A stretch of DNA of 64,000 nt from Roseiarcus sp037446355 (lineage in GTDB: Bacteria; Pseudomonadota; Alphaproteobacteria; Rhizobiales; Beijerinckiaceae): the NCBI GenBank assembly GCA_037446355.1, contig JBBIIT010000005.1, positions 39,559 through 103,558 on the forward strand. Reading direction: 5' to 3'. Within the stretch, counting starts at the first letter, position 1. Each line of letters begins with the position of its first letter. Shown piece by piece: positions 36,027 through 44,799 of this stretch. Under the pieces are notes generated by a model that was given only the letters and a program-made list of their open reading frames with translations, had not been told where the DNA came from and searched no databases. The position numbers were made by a program, and so were the translations under genes.

Positions 36027-37489
36027 ATGCAAACCCATTTCTCCGAACGCCAACTCGCCGATCCGCATTTGCGGTCGCTCGAAAAGATACTGCGATCGTG
36101 CGTGCACTGCGGTTTCTGCACGGCGACCTGCCCGACCTATGTCGTCGGCGGCGACGAGCGCGACAGTCCGCGCGGGCGTATCTATCTCATCAAGGATTTG
36201 CTGGAGACGGCGCGCGCGCCGACGGCGGCGGACGTCGCCCCGATCGACCATTGCCTGTCCTGCCTGGCCTGCATGACGACCTGTCCCTCCGGCGTCGATT
36301 ATCGGCGTCTGATCGACCACGCGCGCGAGNNNNNNNNNNNNNNNNNNNNNNNNNNNNNNNNNNNNNNNNNNNNNNNNNNNNNNNNNNNNNNNNNNNNNNN
36401 NNNNNNNNNNNNNNNNNNNNNNNNNNNNNGACGACCTGTCCCTCCGGCGTCGATTATCGGCGTCTGATCGACCACGCGCGCGAGACGGTCGAGACGCAGT
36501 ATTCGCGCCCGCTGGCCGACCGCGCGTTGCGCGCGATCCTCGCCTGGCTATTGCCGCATCGCGGGCGGTTCCGTTTCGCGCTCGCGCTCGCCGCGTTCGG
36601 GCGCCCGTTCGCGCCGATTTTCGCGCGCCTGCCCGTCGTCGGACCCCAACTCCAGGCGATGCTGGAACTGGCGCCAAAATCCCTGCCCGCGCGCGTCGAG
36701 ACCGAAGGCCCCGGCGAATTCAAGGCGCCGATCGCTGCGGCCCGCCGCCGGCGCGTGGCGCTGCTGACCGGCTGTGCGCAGGGCGTGCTGGCGCCAGAAA
36801 TCAACGCGGCGACGATTCGCCTGCTCAACCGAGCTGGAATCGACGTCGTGCTGCCGAAGGGCGAAACCTGCTGCGGCTCGTTGCTGCATCACATGGGCCG
36901 CGAGGCGCCCGGCCTTGCGCAGGCGCGCGCCAACGTCGACGCCTGGACGCGCGAGATCGAGGGCGCGGGGCTGGAGGCGATCGTCGTCACCGCCTCGGGC
37001 TGCGGCGCAACGATCAAGGATTACGGCCACATGCTTGGCGACGACCCGGACTATGCCGAGAAGGGCGCGCGCGTCGCCGCGCTCGCCCGCGACGCCAGCG
37101 AATACATCGCCTCGCTGGAGCTGGCCTATCCGGCTTCGCCGAAACTGATCGTGGCCTATCACTCCGCATGTTCGCTGCAACACGGGCAGAAGATCACCGA
37201 GGCGCCGAAGCTGCTGCTGCGCCGCGCCGGCTATCAGGTTCGCACGCCCGCCGAGGCGCATCTGTGCTGCGGCTCTGCGGGCACCTATAACATCCTACAA
37301 CCCGAGACGGCGCTCCGCCTGCGCAAGCGCAAGATCGCCAATATCGAGCGGTTGAAGCCGGATGTGATCGCAGCTGGAAACATCGGCTGTCTGACGCAAA
37401 TCGGCGCCGGGACGAACTTGCCCGTCATCCACGTCGTCGAGCTTCTGGACTGGGCGCATGGCGGACCCAAGCCGCAAGCGATTGCTTGA
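36027..37489 (+). CDS. glcF: Glycolate oxidase iron-sulfur subunit GlcF (interrupted by an assembly gap)
   Basis: Iron-sulfur subunit that carries electrons from GlcD/GlcE. Before the gap the frame has CVHCGFCTATCPTY and CLSCLACMTTCPSG, the two 4Fe-4S sets. After it come CCGSLLHHMG, SGCGATIKDYG and LCCGSAGTYNILQ of the two CCG domains. The gap edges both carry the same 55 bases; removing one copy plus the Ns (155 bases) puts both halves in the same frame and gives a normal 435-residue protein. I therefore treat it as an intact gene. The ATG at 36027 fits the conserved MQTHF start. Last gene of lctP-glcDEF. Confidence 0.9.
36275..36329 (+). repeat. 55-base contig-end copy left of the gap
   Basis: These 55 bases are identical to 36430-36484 on the other side of the N run. 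The copy encodes TTCPSGVDYRRLIDHARE in glcF. The length fits the k-mer overlap that de Bruijn assemblers leave on adjoining contigs. Confidence 0.95.
36330..36429. other. Scaffold gap of exactly 100 N
   Basis: One hundred undetermined bases, the conventional placeholder for a gap of unknown size. The flanking duplicate suggests the true gap is zero or negative in length. Confidence 0.99.
36430..36484 (+). repeat. 55-base contig-end copy right of the gap
   Basis: Exact copy of 36275-36329. Beyond it the glcF reading frame continues with ETVETQYSRPLADRALR without overlap or loss. Confidence 0.95.
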
Positions 37490-37544
37490 GGGGTCGCCGC
37501 CGCGCTAGCCTCGCCCGGGCGCGAGTAGCGCGGGAGGGGCGAAG

Positions 37545-38225
37545 GTGAGTTTCGAGGGATTCGGGCCGCAGGCCGTTTCGTTTCTGAAGGCGCTCGGCTT
37601 TCATCAGACCAAGGAATGGTTCGAGGCCAATCGCGGGGTCTATGAGAGCGACCTCAAGGGGCCGATGGGCGATCTTGTCGAGGATTTGAGCGCCGCCTTC
37701 GCGAAGGCGAAAATTCCGTTGAAGGGCGACCGCAAGGGTTCGCCTTTCCGCATCCATCGCGACGTGCGTTTCTCAAAGGATAAGAGCCCTTACAAGACCA
37801 ACGCCGGCGCGGTCATGACGCGCGGCGGCGGCAAGAGCGACCCCGGACTATTCTATTTCCACGTGTCGCCCGAAGGCTGTTTCACCGCCGCCGGCTTCTA
37901 TGATCCCGAGCCGGCGACGCTGGCGCGGCTGCGCGCGGGCATGGCTCGCGCCCCCAAGGTCTGGAAGCAGACCATCGCCAAGCTCGCGAAAGCGGGCCTG
38001 ACCCCGGATTCGGAATATGCGATGAAGCGCAATCCCAAGGGTTTCGAGGACATCGAGGACGAGGCCATCGCCGCCGCGCTGCGCCTCAAGTCGATCGTCG
38101 TCAGGCGCGCGATTCCCGATAAGCGGATCGCCCAGCGCGCGCTGATCGAGGATCTAGTCGCCTTCGCCGAGGATGCGCTGCCGTTGCTGCGATGGGGCTG
38201 GGACGCGGCGGCGGACGAGCGCTAG
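37545..38225 (+). CDS. DUF2461 / TIGR02453 family protein
   Basis: A 226-residue soluble protein. FLKALGFHQTKEWFEANRGVYE, FRIHRDVRFSKDKSPYKTNAG and GLFYFHVSPEGCFTAAGFYDPEP are the conserved DUF2461 blocks. Function is unknown. The start is a GTG after GGGAGGGGCGAAG. It follows glcF after 55 bases but is probably unrelated to it. Confidence 0.9.
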   Translation: MSFEGFGPQAVSFLKALGFHQTKEWFEANRGVYESDLKGPMGDLVEDLSAAFAKAKIPLKGDRKGSPFRIHRDVRFSKDKSPYKTNAGAVMTRGGGKSDPGLFYFHVSPEGCFTAAGFYDPEPATLARLRAGMARAPKVWKQTIAKLAKAGLTPDSEYAMKRNPKGFEDIEDEAIAAALRLKSIVVRRAIPDKRIAQRALIEDLVAFAEDALPLLRWGWDAAADER

Positions 38226-38324
38226 CGCCGTCGTTTTCGGGTGGCGCGGCGCGTGCAATTGCGGGAATGTCCTTCGGAACATCGCTCCCGTCCGCGGGAG
38301 ACGGGTCACACAACAGAGACTGAC

Positions 38325-39170
38325 ATGCTCGACATGCCCACCCCCCCTTCCGCCGACTATCAAACGGTCAAACGCGCGATCGAATTCATCTCCACGCGCT
38401 GGCGCGAGCAGCCCTCGATCGAGGCGATCGCCGAGCAGGTCGGGATTTCAGCCTCGCATCTGCAATTCGTGTTCAAGCGCTGGGCCGGGCTCACGCCGAA
38501 GGCGTTCCTGCAAGCGATCACGATCGAGCGCGCGCGCGAATTGCTGCGCGATTCGGCCAATGTGCTCGACACCGCCTATGACGTCGGCCTCTCCGGCCCG
38601 AGCCGACTGCACGATCTCTTCGTCGCGCACGAATGCCTGACGCCGGGCGACTATCGGCGTGACGATCTGACGCTTACTTACGGCTACCACGATTCGCCGT
38701 TCGGCGAGGCGATTGTCGTCGCCGCGCCGCGCGGGCTCGCGGGCCTCGGCTTCGTCGATGACGGCGCGCGCGAGGCGGCGTTCGAGGACATGCGCCGCCG
38801 CTGGCCGCGCGCCAAATTCGTGCGCGACGACGACGCGACGGCGGCGCTGGGCGGACGCGCCTTCGATTCGAGCCAATGGCGGCCCGACGCGCCGTTGCGC
38901 GTCGTCATGATCGGCAGCGATTTCGAGGTGCGGGTTTGGGAGACGCTGCTGTCGGTGCCGATGGGCCGGGCGACGACCTATTCCGACATCGCCCGCCATA
39001 TCGGCAAGCCCAAGGCGGCGCGCGCGGTTGGCGCGGCGGTCGGGCGCAATCCGATCTCGTTCGTGGTGCCATGTCATCGCGTGCTCGGGCGCTCGGGTGC
39101 GCTGACCGGCTACCATTGGGGCCTCGCGCGCAAGCAGGCGATCATCGGCTGGGAAGCCGGGCGCGCCTGA
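38325..39170 (+). CDS. AraC-MGMT fusion, Ada-like O6-alkylguanine-DNA methyltransferase
   Basis: A 281-residue protein with an AraC-type helix-turn-helix region (about 10-105: IEAIAEQVGISASHLQFVFKRWAG) followed by a methylated-DNA:protein-cysteine methyltransferase domain. The acceptor cysteine is in SFVVPCHRVLGRSGALTGYHWGL. The N-terminal metal-binding Ada half is absent, so it should repair O6-alkylguanine but cannot sense methylphosphotriesters as E. coli Ada does. The ATG at 38325 is preferred over the longer frame from 38241, since the AraC part starts soon after it. Confidence 0.9.
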   Translation: MLDMPTPPSADYQTVKRAIEFISTRWREQPSIEAIAEQVGISASHLQFVFKRWAGLTPKAFLQAITIERARELLRDSANVLDTAYDVGLSGPSRLHDLFVAHECLTPGDYRRDDLTLTYGYHDSPFGEAIVVAAPRGLAGLGFVDDGAREAAFEDMRRRWPRAKFVRDDDATAALGGRAFDSSQWRPDAPLRVVMIGSDFEVRVWETLLSVPMGRATTYSDIARHIGKPKAARAVGAAVGRNPISFVVPCHRVLGRSGALTGYHWGLARKQAIIGWEAGRA

Positions 39171-39192
39171 GACTAGCGGCGCCCTAGGCTTC

Positions 39193-39819
39193 GTGCCAAT
39201 TTCGGGCATGGGTTCTCCTTTGGCCGCGTCCGAATCCGTCGAGGCGCGCATTCTCGAGGTCGCGCGCGCGCATGTGCGCAAGTTTGGCGCGGCGCGCGCC
39301 ACCGTTGTCGGCGTCGCGGCCGAGGCCGGCATGACGCACGCCAACGTTTATCGCTATTTCGCCTCCAAGACCGATCTCTTCGAGGAGATCACTTCGTCCT
39401 GGCTGCGCCCGCTCGAAGCGCGTTTGCACGAGGCCTCCGAAGGCGCCGACCCGGCCTACGACAAGCTCGAGCGCATGTTGCTGGCCGTGCATCGCGCCTA
39501 CCGGCAGAAACTCGAGGCCGATCCCGCGCTGTTCGATCTCTTGATCGACGCTTTGCGCAAGGACCGCGCCAGCGCGCGCAAGCACCGTTCGCGCGTGCAA
39601 TCGGAGATTCAGCGCGTCGTCGAGGAAGGCGTCGCCTCCGGCGCCTTCGCGATGACCGACCGACGCCGCGCGCTGTCACTGATCTTCGACGCGGCGCACC
39701 GCTTCATTCATCCGATCGCGCTGAAGCTCGACAAGGACGCCGCCGCCGCGCCGCTCGCCGCGCGCTTCGAGACCGTGCTGGCGCTGGTGCTGCGCGCGCT
39801 CAGGAGCGGGCGGGCGTAA
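39193..39819 (+). CDS. TetR-family transcriptional regulator
   Basis: A 208-residue regulator. The DNA-binding domain reads ARAHVRKFGAARATVVGVAAEAGMTHANVYRYFASKTDLFEEI. The ligand domain is helical and not assignable. The start is a GTG at 39193; the ATG at 39208 five codons later is equally possible. It is followed 40 bases later by the GST gene, which may be its target or simply a neighbour. Confidence 0.88.
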   Translation: MPISGMGSPLAASESVEARILEVARAHVRKFGAARATVVGVAAEAGMTHANVYRYFASKTDLFEEITSSWLRPLEARLHEASEGADPAYDKLERMLLAVHRAYRQKLEADPALFDLLIDALRKDRASARKHRSRVQSEIQRVVEEGVASGAFAMTDRRRALSLIFDAAHRFIHPIALKLDKDAAAAPLAARFETVLALVLRALRSGRA

Positions 39820-39859
39820 CGTTGAATTCGGTTAGGCGAATCGGGTCGAGAGGGCGCCA

Positions 39860-40492
39860 ATGCGGCTACACGGATATTTTCGCAGTGCCGCTTCGTGGCG
39901 GGTGCGTATCGGACTGAACCTCAAAGGCTTGCGCGCCGAACACGTCTTTCATCACCTGCGCAAGGGCGAGCAGCGCGCGCCGAGCTATCTCGCGCTCAAC
40001 CCGCAGGGGTTGGTGCCCGCGCTCGAACTCGACGACGGCGCCGTTATCACGCAGTCGCTCGCGATTCTCGAGTGGCTCGATGAAACCCATCCCGAGCCCG
40101 CTTTCTTGCCCGCCGACCCGCTCGCCCGGGCGCGGGTGCGCGCCTTCGCGCTCGTTCTGGCGGCCGACACGCATCCGCTGCAAAATCTCGGCGTGCTCGC
40201 GCGCCTGCGCGGCGTCGGCGTCGGTGAGGCCGACGCGCAGGCCTGGGCGGCGGGCGTCAACGCTGCGGGTCTGCGGGTCTGCGAGGCCTTGATCGCCAAT
40301 GCGTCGGGGTCGTTCGCGTTCGGCGCGGCGCCTAGCCTTGCCGACATTTGCCTAGTTCCGCAACTCGGCAACGCCCGGCGTTTCGGCGTCGACGTGTCGG
40401 AATTCGCTCGCCTCTTGCGATGCGAGGCCGCCTGCCTCGAACTTACCGCTTTCGCCGAGGCCGCGCCGGCGCGCCAGCCCGACGCCGAATGA
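39860..40492 (+). CDS. maiA: Zeta-class glutathione S-transferase, maleylacetoacetate isomerase-like
   Basis: A 210-residue enzyme that isomerises maleylacetoacetate with glutathione in tyrosine breakdown. The N-terminal thioredoxin fold has LHGYFRSAASWRVRIGLNLKGL (the SxxSWRVRI zeta motif, without the cysteine of eukaryotic enzymes) and NPQGLVPALELDDG. The C-terminal domain has GAAPSLADICLVPQLGNARRFGVD. No fahA or hmgA is nearby, so another zeta-GST substrate is possible. Confidence 0.85.
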   Translation: MRLHGYFRSAASWRVRIGLNLKGLRAEHVFHHLRKGEQRAPSYLALNPQGLVPALELDDGAVITQSLAILEWLDETHPEPAFLPADPLARARVRAFALVLAADTHPLQNLGVLARLRGVGVGEADAQAWAAGVNAAGLRVCEALIANASGSFAFGAAPSLADICLVPQLGNARRFGVDVSEFARLLRCEAACLELTAFAEAAPARQPDAE

Positions 40493-40598
40493 GCGGCGCC
40501 GCGCCGTTCATCTGACAGTCATCTGCGGGCCGCCATGTTCCCGACTCAATTGGCAACGACCTGCGGCGGGCGTTGGGGCGGGGGTCGAAGCGGGGAAC

Positions 40599-41900
40599 AT
40601 GAGATCGCGTCTTTGGATAGGCGTCGCGGCGCTGTCGCTTTGCGCACTGATCGGCCCGGATTCGCTTATCGAGGGCGCGCAATCGCTGACGATCCCGAGC
40701 TATTGCGGCGGTATCGAACCTTGCCCGGCGGTCTGTCGCGGCGCCCCGGAGGCGGCGCGCTCGCCTGAGGATTTCGTCGCGCTGGCCGCTTATGAACTTG
40801 GCGCGCCGAATTTCCAGGGCCTGCCGGCGGCCAATCTCACCATGCCGCCGCTGGTCGATGCGAAAAACGTTTATTCGGAGACGGCGGAAGGCAAGTTCAG
40901 CCCCGCGACGGCCGGCGCGCTTTCGCGCGTTTACGTGCCGAACCTCTGGACCGGCAAGGTTGACGTCATCGATCCCGACACGTTCTCGGTCGTCGACAGC
41001 TTCACCGCGATCCCGAGCCCGCAGCACATCGTTCCCTCCTGGGATTTGCAGACGCTGTGGGTCTCCGGCGACATCAGCTATCGCGGCGGCCACGCCTCGG
41101 TAATGGCGCTCGATCCCAGGACGGCCAAGCCCGGCAAGTCGATCGACGTGCCCGATTCCTATAACATGTACTTCACGCCCGACGGGCGCTCCGCGATCGT
41201 CGTCGCCGAGGCGATGCGGCGGCTCGAATTCCGCGATCCGCGCACGATGGCGTTGCAGGGCTACGTTAACGCGCCGCGCTGCGGGGGAATCAATCACGCC
41301 GATTTCTCGGCGGACGGCGCCTATGCGATCTTCACCTGCGAATACATGGATTCGCTCGCCAAAATCGACCTCGTCCATCACACGCTCGCCGGCATGTTGC
41401 AGCTTTCCCCCAAGCATATGCCGCAGGACATTCGCGTCGCGCCCGACGGTTCGGCGTTTTTCGTCGCCGATCTTTTGCAGGACGGCTTGATTGTCGTCGA
41501 CGGCGAATCGTTCAAGGAGACCGGTTTCATCAAGACTGGCGTCGGCGCGCATGGGCTTTATCCCAGCCGTGATGGCAAGCGGCTCTATGTCTCCAATCGC
41601 GGCACCCACAACATCGGCGGCGTCCACAAGGGCGACGGCAGCGTCGCGGTGCTCGATTTCGCGACCCGGCAGGTCGTCGCCAACTGGTCGATCCCCGGCG
41701 GCGGCAGCCCCGACATGGGCAATGTCAGCGCCGACGGCAAATGGCTATGGCTGTCCGGCCGCTACGACGGCGTTGTCTACGCCTTCAATACCGATGACGG
41801 CTCGGTCAAGACGATCGCCGTGGGGGGAATGCCGCACGGCCTGACGGTCTGGCCGCAGCCCGGCCGCTATTCGCTCGGTCACACCGGAAATCTACGCTAG
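40599..41900 (+). CDS. Exported YncE-like YVTN beta-propeller protein
   Basis: A 433-residue periplasmic protein. A signal peptide (SRLWIGVAALSLCALIG) is followed by a cysteine cluster YCGGIEPCPAVCRG, then seven-blade YVTN-type repeats such as SRVYVPNLWTGKVDVIDPDTFSVV, NVSADGKWLWLSGRYDGVVYAFNTDDGSV. The propeller resembles YncE and the d1-heme-like fold but no CxxCH heme motif is present. Function is unknown. Its stop shares bases with the stop of the convergent methyltransferase gene. Confidence 0.8.
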   Translation: MRSRLWIGVAALSLCALIGPDSLIEGAQSLTIPSYCGGIEPCPAVCRGAPEAARSPEDFVALAAYELGAPNFQGLPAANLTMPPLVDAKNVYSETAEGKFSPATAGALSRVYVPNLWTGKVDVIDPDTFSVVDSFTAIPSPQHIVPSWDLQTLWVSGDISYRGGHASVMALDPRTAKPGKSIDVPDSYNMYFTPDGRSAIVVAEAMRRLEFRDPRTMALQGYVNAPRCGGINHADFSADGAYAIFTCEYMDSLAKIDLVHHTLAGMLQLSPKHMPQDIRVAPDGSAFFVADLLQDGLIVVDGESFKETGFIKTGVGAHGLYPSRDGKRLYVSNRGTHNIGGVHKGDGSVAVLDFATRQVVANWSIPGGGSPDMGNVSADGKWLWLSGRYDGVVYAFNTDDGSVKTIAVGGMPHGLTVWPQPGRYSLGHTGNLR

Positions 41901-42760
41901 CCGGTCTTCCGCGCCCGGCTCTTCGCCAGCCTTACGAAATGGGCGCCGACGTCGCCGCGCGCGAATCGCGAGGCCAACGGAAAATAGCGCGCGGCGATCT
42001 TGGCGGGGCCGAGGTCGTCGATGCGTAAAAAGCCGAGCGCGCGCGCTCGCGCGTAAACCTCGCCAGAGGCGAGGCGTCCACGAAAGCGTTCGCCCGCCGC
42101 CGCGACGCGCTCGGCCAGCGCCTCATACGCGGCGTGAACACGAGCGTCCTGCCTTTCGTCGGGCGGGTTGATGTAGTCGAAGACGATCTCGGCGCCGCCC
42201 GGAAGCTCGGCGACTTCGGCGAGCGCGGCGAAGATCGAGTCGACATCGAGATAAGGCGTCACTCCAAGCCAGAAGAAGAAACTGGGCGCCTCCGCTTCGA
42301 AGCCCGCCGTCTCCAGCGAGGGAACGAACGGGCCTTGCTCGAAATCATGGCCGACATAGTGGCAGTGGTCGGGCTCGGCGATGTCCGCCACGGCGAGCCG
42401 GCGGCGCTTTTCCGCCTGCGTCGCGGGGTGATCGACCTCGAACACGACGAGCCCTTCCATGGGTTCCAACCGGTAGGCGAAAGTGTCGAGCCCGGCTCCC
42501 AGAATGACGATCTGCCGCACGCCATCCATCAACGCGGCCCGGGCCAAATCCTCGGCGAAGCGGCTTCGGGCGGCGATGAACAGCCTGAGGCCGGCTTTGC
42601 GAGGATCGTCCTGGGCCGATGCGATTTCCTGTTGCGCGTCCGCGCCTAGAATGCGTAACGCCAGGGGATCGGCGAAAATCCGTCCGCCCTCGATCGCCTG
42701 ATGCGCCGCGCGATGGCGGGCCGCGCCGATCGCGGTGCGGCTGAACTGACCGGAAAGCAT
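41897..42760 (-). CDS. Class I SAM-dependent methyltransferase (TIGR00027/LCMT-type)
   Basis: A 287-residue enzyme. ARSRFAEDLARAALMDGVRQIVILGAGLDTFAYRL holds the SAM-binding glycine motif. VFEVDHPATQAEKRRRL, FFFWLGVTPYLD and the family N-terminus SRTAIGAARHRAAH fit the putative S-adenosyl-L-methionine methyltransferase group TIGR00027. The target is unknown. I take the ATG at 42760; the longer open frame to 42943 has no family support. Confidence 0.85.
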   Translation of the reverse strand: MLSGQFSRTAIGAARHRAAHQAIEGGRIFADPLALRILGADAQQEIASAQDDPRKAGLRLFIAARSRFAEDLARAALMDGVRQIVILGAGLDTFAYRLEPMEGLVVFEVDHPATQAEKRRRLAVADIAEPDHCHYVGHDFEQGPFVPSLETAGFEAEAPSFFFWLGVTPYLDVDSIFAALAEVAELPGGAEIVFDYINPPDERQDARVHAAYEALAERVAAAGERFRGRLASGEVYARARALGFLRIDDLGPAKIAARYFPLASRFARGDVGAHFVRLAKSRARKTG

Positions 42761-42828
42761 CGCGGGGAGCCTCTTGGGCGCGTCCCCGCGCGCCGACGCG
42801 CGCGCGAGGTTGCTGGCGGGCGTCCGGC

Positions 42829-43080
42829 TCACATGCCGGTCGAATCTTTCACGCACTTGCCGACGAACGCCGTCTTCGCCGCGCCGGCGAGCTTCTTGTC
42901 GGCGGCCTGCGTGTCGCAAGCGGCCTGCGCGTCCGTGGAGCACTTCTTCATGAAGCTGGTCTTGGCGGCGCCAGCGAGCTTCTTCGCGGTCGCCTGGTCG
43001 GCGCAGGAATCGGCGTAAGCGAGCGACGGCATGGCCAGGAGGCCGAACGAAATCGCGATGGCGGCTAATGTCTTGTTCAT
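42829..43080 (-). CDS. PsiF-repeat small exported protein
   Basis: An 83-residue protein with a signal peptide (NKTLAAIAISFGLLAMPSLAYA) and two PsiF repeats, each around KKLAGAAKTxFMKKC. Four cysteines may pair. In E. coli psiF is phosphate-starvation-inducible; here the inducer is unknown. The ATG at 43080 follows AAAGGACC. It lies upstream of the methyltransferase gene on the same strand, 68 bases before its start. Confidence 0.9.
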   Translation of the reverse strand: MNKTLAAIAISFGLLAMPSLAYADSCADQATAKKLAGAAKTSFMKKCSTDAQAACDTQAADKKLAGAAKTAFVGKCVKDSTGM

Positions 43081-43231
43081 CAACGGTCCTTTCCCAAATG
43101 GGGCGAGTCGCGCCCCCAAAGCGACTATATCGGCCCGTTCTGCGAATGGGAATCGGCCCCGGCCTTGCCTTTTGCCGCGGGGCCGCGCATAGGGCCGCTC
43201 ACATCTCTCTCCGACGTCGCGGGCGCGTTCC

Positions 43232-44329
43232 ATGGGATTCAAATGCGGCATCGTCGGCCTGCCGAACGTCGGCAAGTCGACCCTCTTCAACGCGTTGACT
43301 CAGACCGCCGCGGCGCAGGCGGCCAACTATCCCTTTTGCACCATCGAGCCCAATGTCGGCGACGTCGCGGTGCCCGACGCGCGGCTCGAAGTGCTCGCGG
43401 GCATCGCCGGCTCCAAGGACATCCTGCCGACCCGGCTCACGTTCGTCGACATCGCCGGCCTGGTGCGCGGAGCCTCGAAGGGCGAGGGCCTCGGCAACCA
43501 GTTTCTCGCCAATATCCGCGAATGCGACGCCATCGCCCATGTCGTGCGCTGCTTCGAGGATGGCGACATCACCCATGTCGAGGGCAAGATCGATCCCCTT
43601 TCCGACATCGCCACCATCGAGACCGAATTGATGCTCGCCGATCTCGAAAGTCTTGAGCGCCGCATCCTCGCTATGGAAAAGAAGGCGAAGGGCGGCGACA
43701 AGGAAGCCAAGGAACTGCACGATCTGGCCGTGCGCAGCCTCGCCCAGTTGCGCGAGGGGCGGCCCGCGCGCGACGCCGGCGTCAGCCGCGAGGAACACAA
43801 GTTGTTCGCCTCGCTCGGCCTGCTCTCGTCGAAGCCAGTGCTCTATGTCTGCAATGTCGAGGAAGCCGCCGCCGACAAGGGCAACGCCTTCTCCGCCAAA
43901 GTGAAGGAACAAGCTGACAAGGAAGGCGCAGCCTGTGTCGTCGTCTCGGCCAAGATCGAGAGTGAGATCGCGGTGCTGCCGCGCGCTGAACAGAAGGATT
44001 ATCTGGAGGCGGTCGGTCTTGAGGAGCCCGGCCTCAACCGCGTGATCCGGGCCGGCTACAACCTGCTGCATCTCGTGACGTTCTTCACCGTCGGGCCGAA
44101 GGAGGCGCGCGCTTGGACGGTCGAGAAGGGGGCGCGCGCGCCGCAGGCGGCCGGCGTAATACACACCGATTTCGAGAAGGGCTTCATCCGCTCCGAAACC
44201 GTCGCCTATGACGATTACGTCGCCGGCAAGGGCGAGGCGGGCGCGCGCGAAATGGGCAAGTTCCGGCTCGAGGGCAAGGATTACGTGGTGCAGGACGGCG
44301 ACGTGCTGCATTTCCGCTTCGCTAACTGA
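43232..44329 (+). CDS. ychF: Ribosome-binding ATPase YchF (OLA1 family)
   Basis: A 365-residue P-loop ATPase that binds the 70S ribosome and responds to oxidative stress. GLPNVGKST at residues 9-17 is the P-loop. PNVGDVAVPD, VDIAGLVRGASKGEGLGNQFL and the TGS domain at the C-terminus (ETVAYDDYVAGKGEAGAREMGKFRLEGKDYVVQDGDVLHFRF) match the family throughout. The MaoC pair follows eight bases later, likely in one transcript. Confidence 0.95.
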   Translation: MGFKCGIVGLPNVGKSTLFNALTQTAAAQAANYPFCTIEPNVGDVAVPDARLEVLAGIAGSKDILPTRLTFVDIAGLVRGASKGEGLGNQFLANIRECDAIAHVVRCFEDGDITHVEGKIDPLSDIATIETELMLADLESLERRILAMEKKAKGGDKEAKELHDLAVRSLAQLREGRPARDAGVSREEHKLFASLGLLSSKPVLYVCNVEEAAADKGNAFSAKVKEQADKEGAACVVVSAKIESEIAVLPRAEQKDYLEAVGLEEPGLNRVIRAGYNLLHLVTFFTVGPKEARAWTVEKGARAPQAAGVIHTDFEKGFIRSETVAYDDYVAGKGEAGAREMGKFRLEGKDYVVQDGDVLHFRFAN

Positions 44330-44337
44330 GGAGCGAT

Positions 44338-44799
44338 ATGAACCGGCTCTACTTCGAGGATTTTTCCGTCGGCGAGGTCGTCGAATACGGCGACCGGCTG
44401 GTGACGGCCGAGGAGATCGTCGAATTCGCTCGCGAATTCGATCCGCAGCCCTTTCATCTCGACGAGGCGGCCGGACGCGATTCGCAGGCTGGCGGGCTCA
44501 TCGCGTCGGGTTGGCATACGGCGTCGCTGTTGATGCGAATGAACTGCGATGCTTTCCTCAACGCCAGCGCGAGTCAGGGCGGCCCGGGCGTCGACGAACT
44601 CAACTGGATCAAGCCGGTTCGGCCCGGCGACCGTCTGCGCGTGCGCCGAACGACCATTAGCGCGCGACCCTCGCGTTCGCGTCCGCAAATCGGCGTCGTC
44701 GAGTTCGCCTTCGAAGTCGTCAACCAGCGCGGCGAAACCGTGATGACCCAGAAGAACCCGGTCTTCATCGGTCGCCGCACGCCGGACACCGCCTCGTGA
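44338..44799 (+). CDS. MaoC-fold dehydratase, copy 1
   Basis: A 153-residue hot-dog-fold protein. LYFEDFSVGEVVEYGDRLVTAEEIVEFAREFDPQPFHLDE carries the hydratase-2 motif with Asp and His expected for (R)-specific enoyl-CoA hydration. A GAGGAG site precedes the ATG. The stop overlaps the GTG of the second copy, so both are co-translated and may form a heterodimer. Confidence 0.85.
   Translation: MNRLYFEDFSVGEVVEYGDRLVTAEEIVEFAREFDPQPFHLDEAAGRDSQAGGLIASGWHTASLLMRMNCDAFLNASASQGGPGVDELNWIKPVRPGDRLRVRRTTISARPSRSRPQIGVVEFAFEVVNQRGETVMTQKNPVFIGRRTPDTAS

Noticed and set aside
36027..37489. glcF as a pseudogene or two partial genes
   Set aside because: The interruption is 100 Ns flanked by an exact 55-base duplicate, and collapsing it restores the frame.
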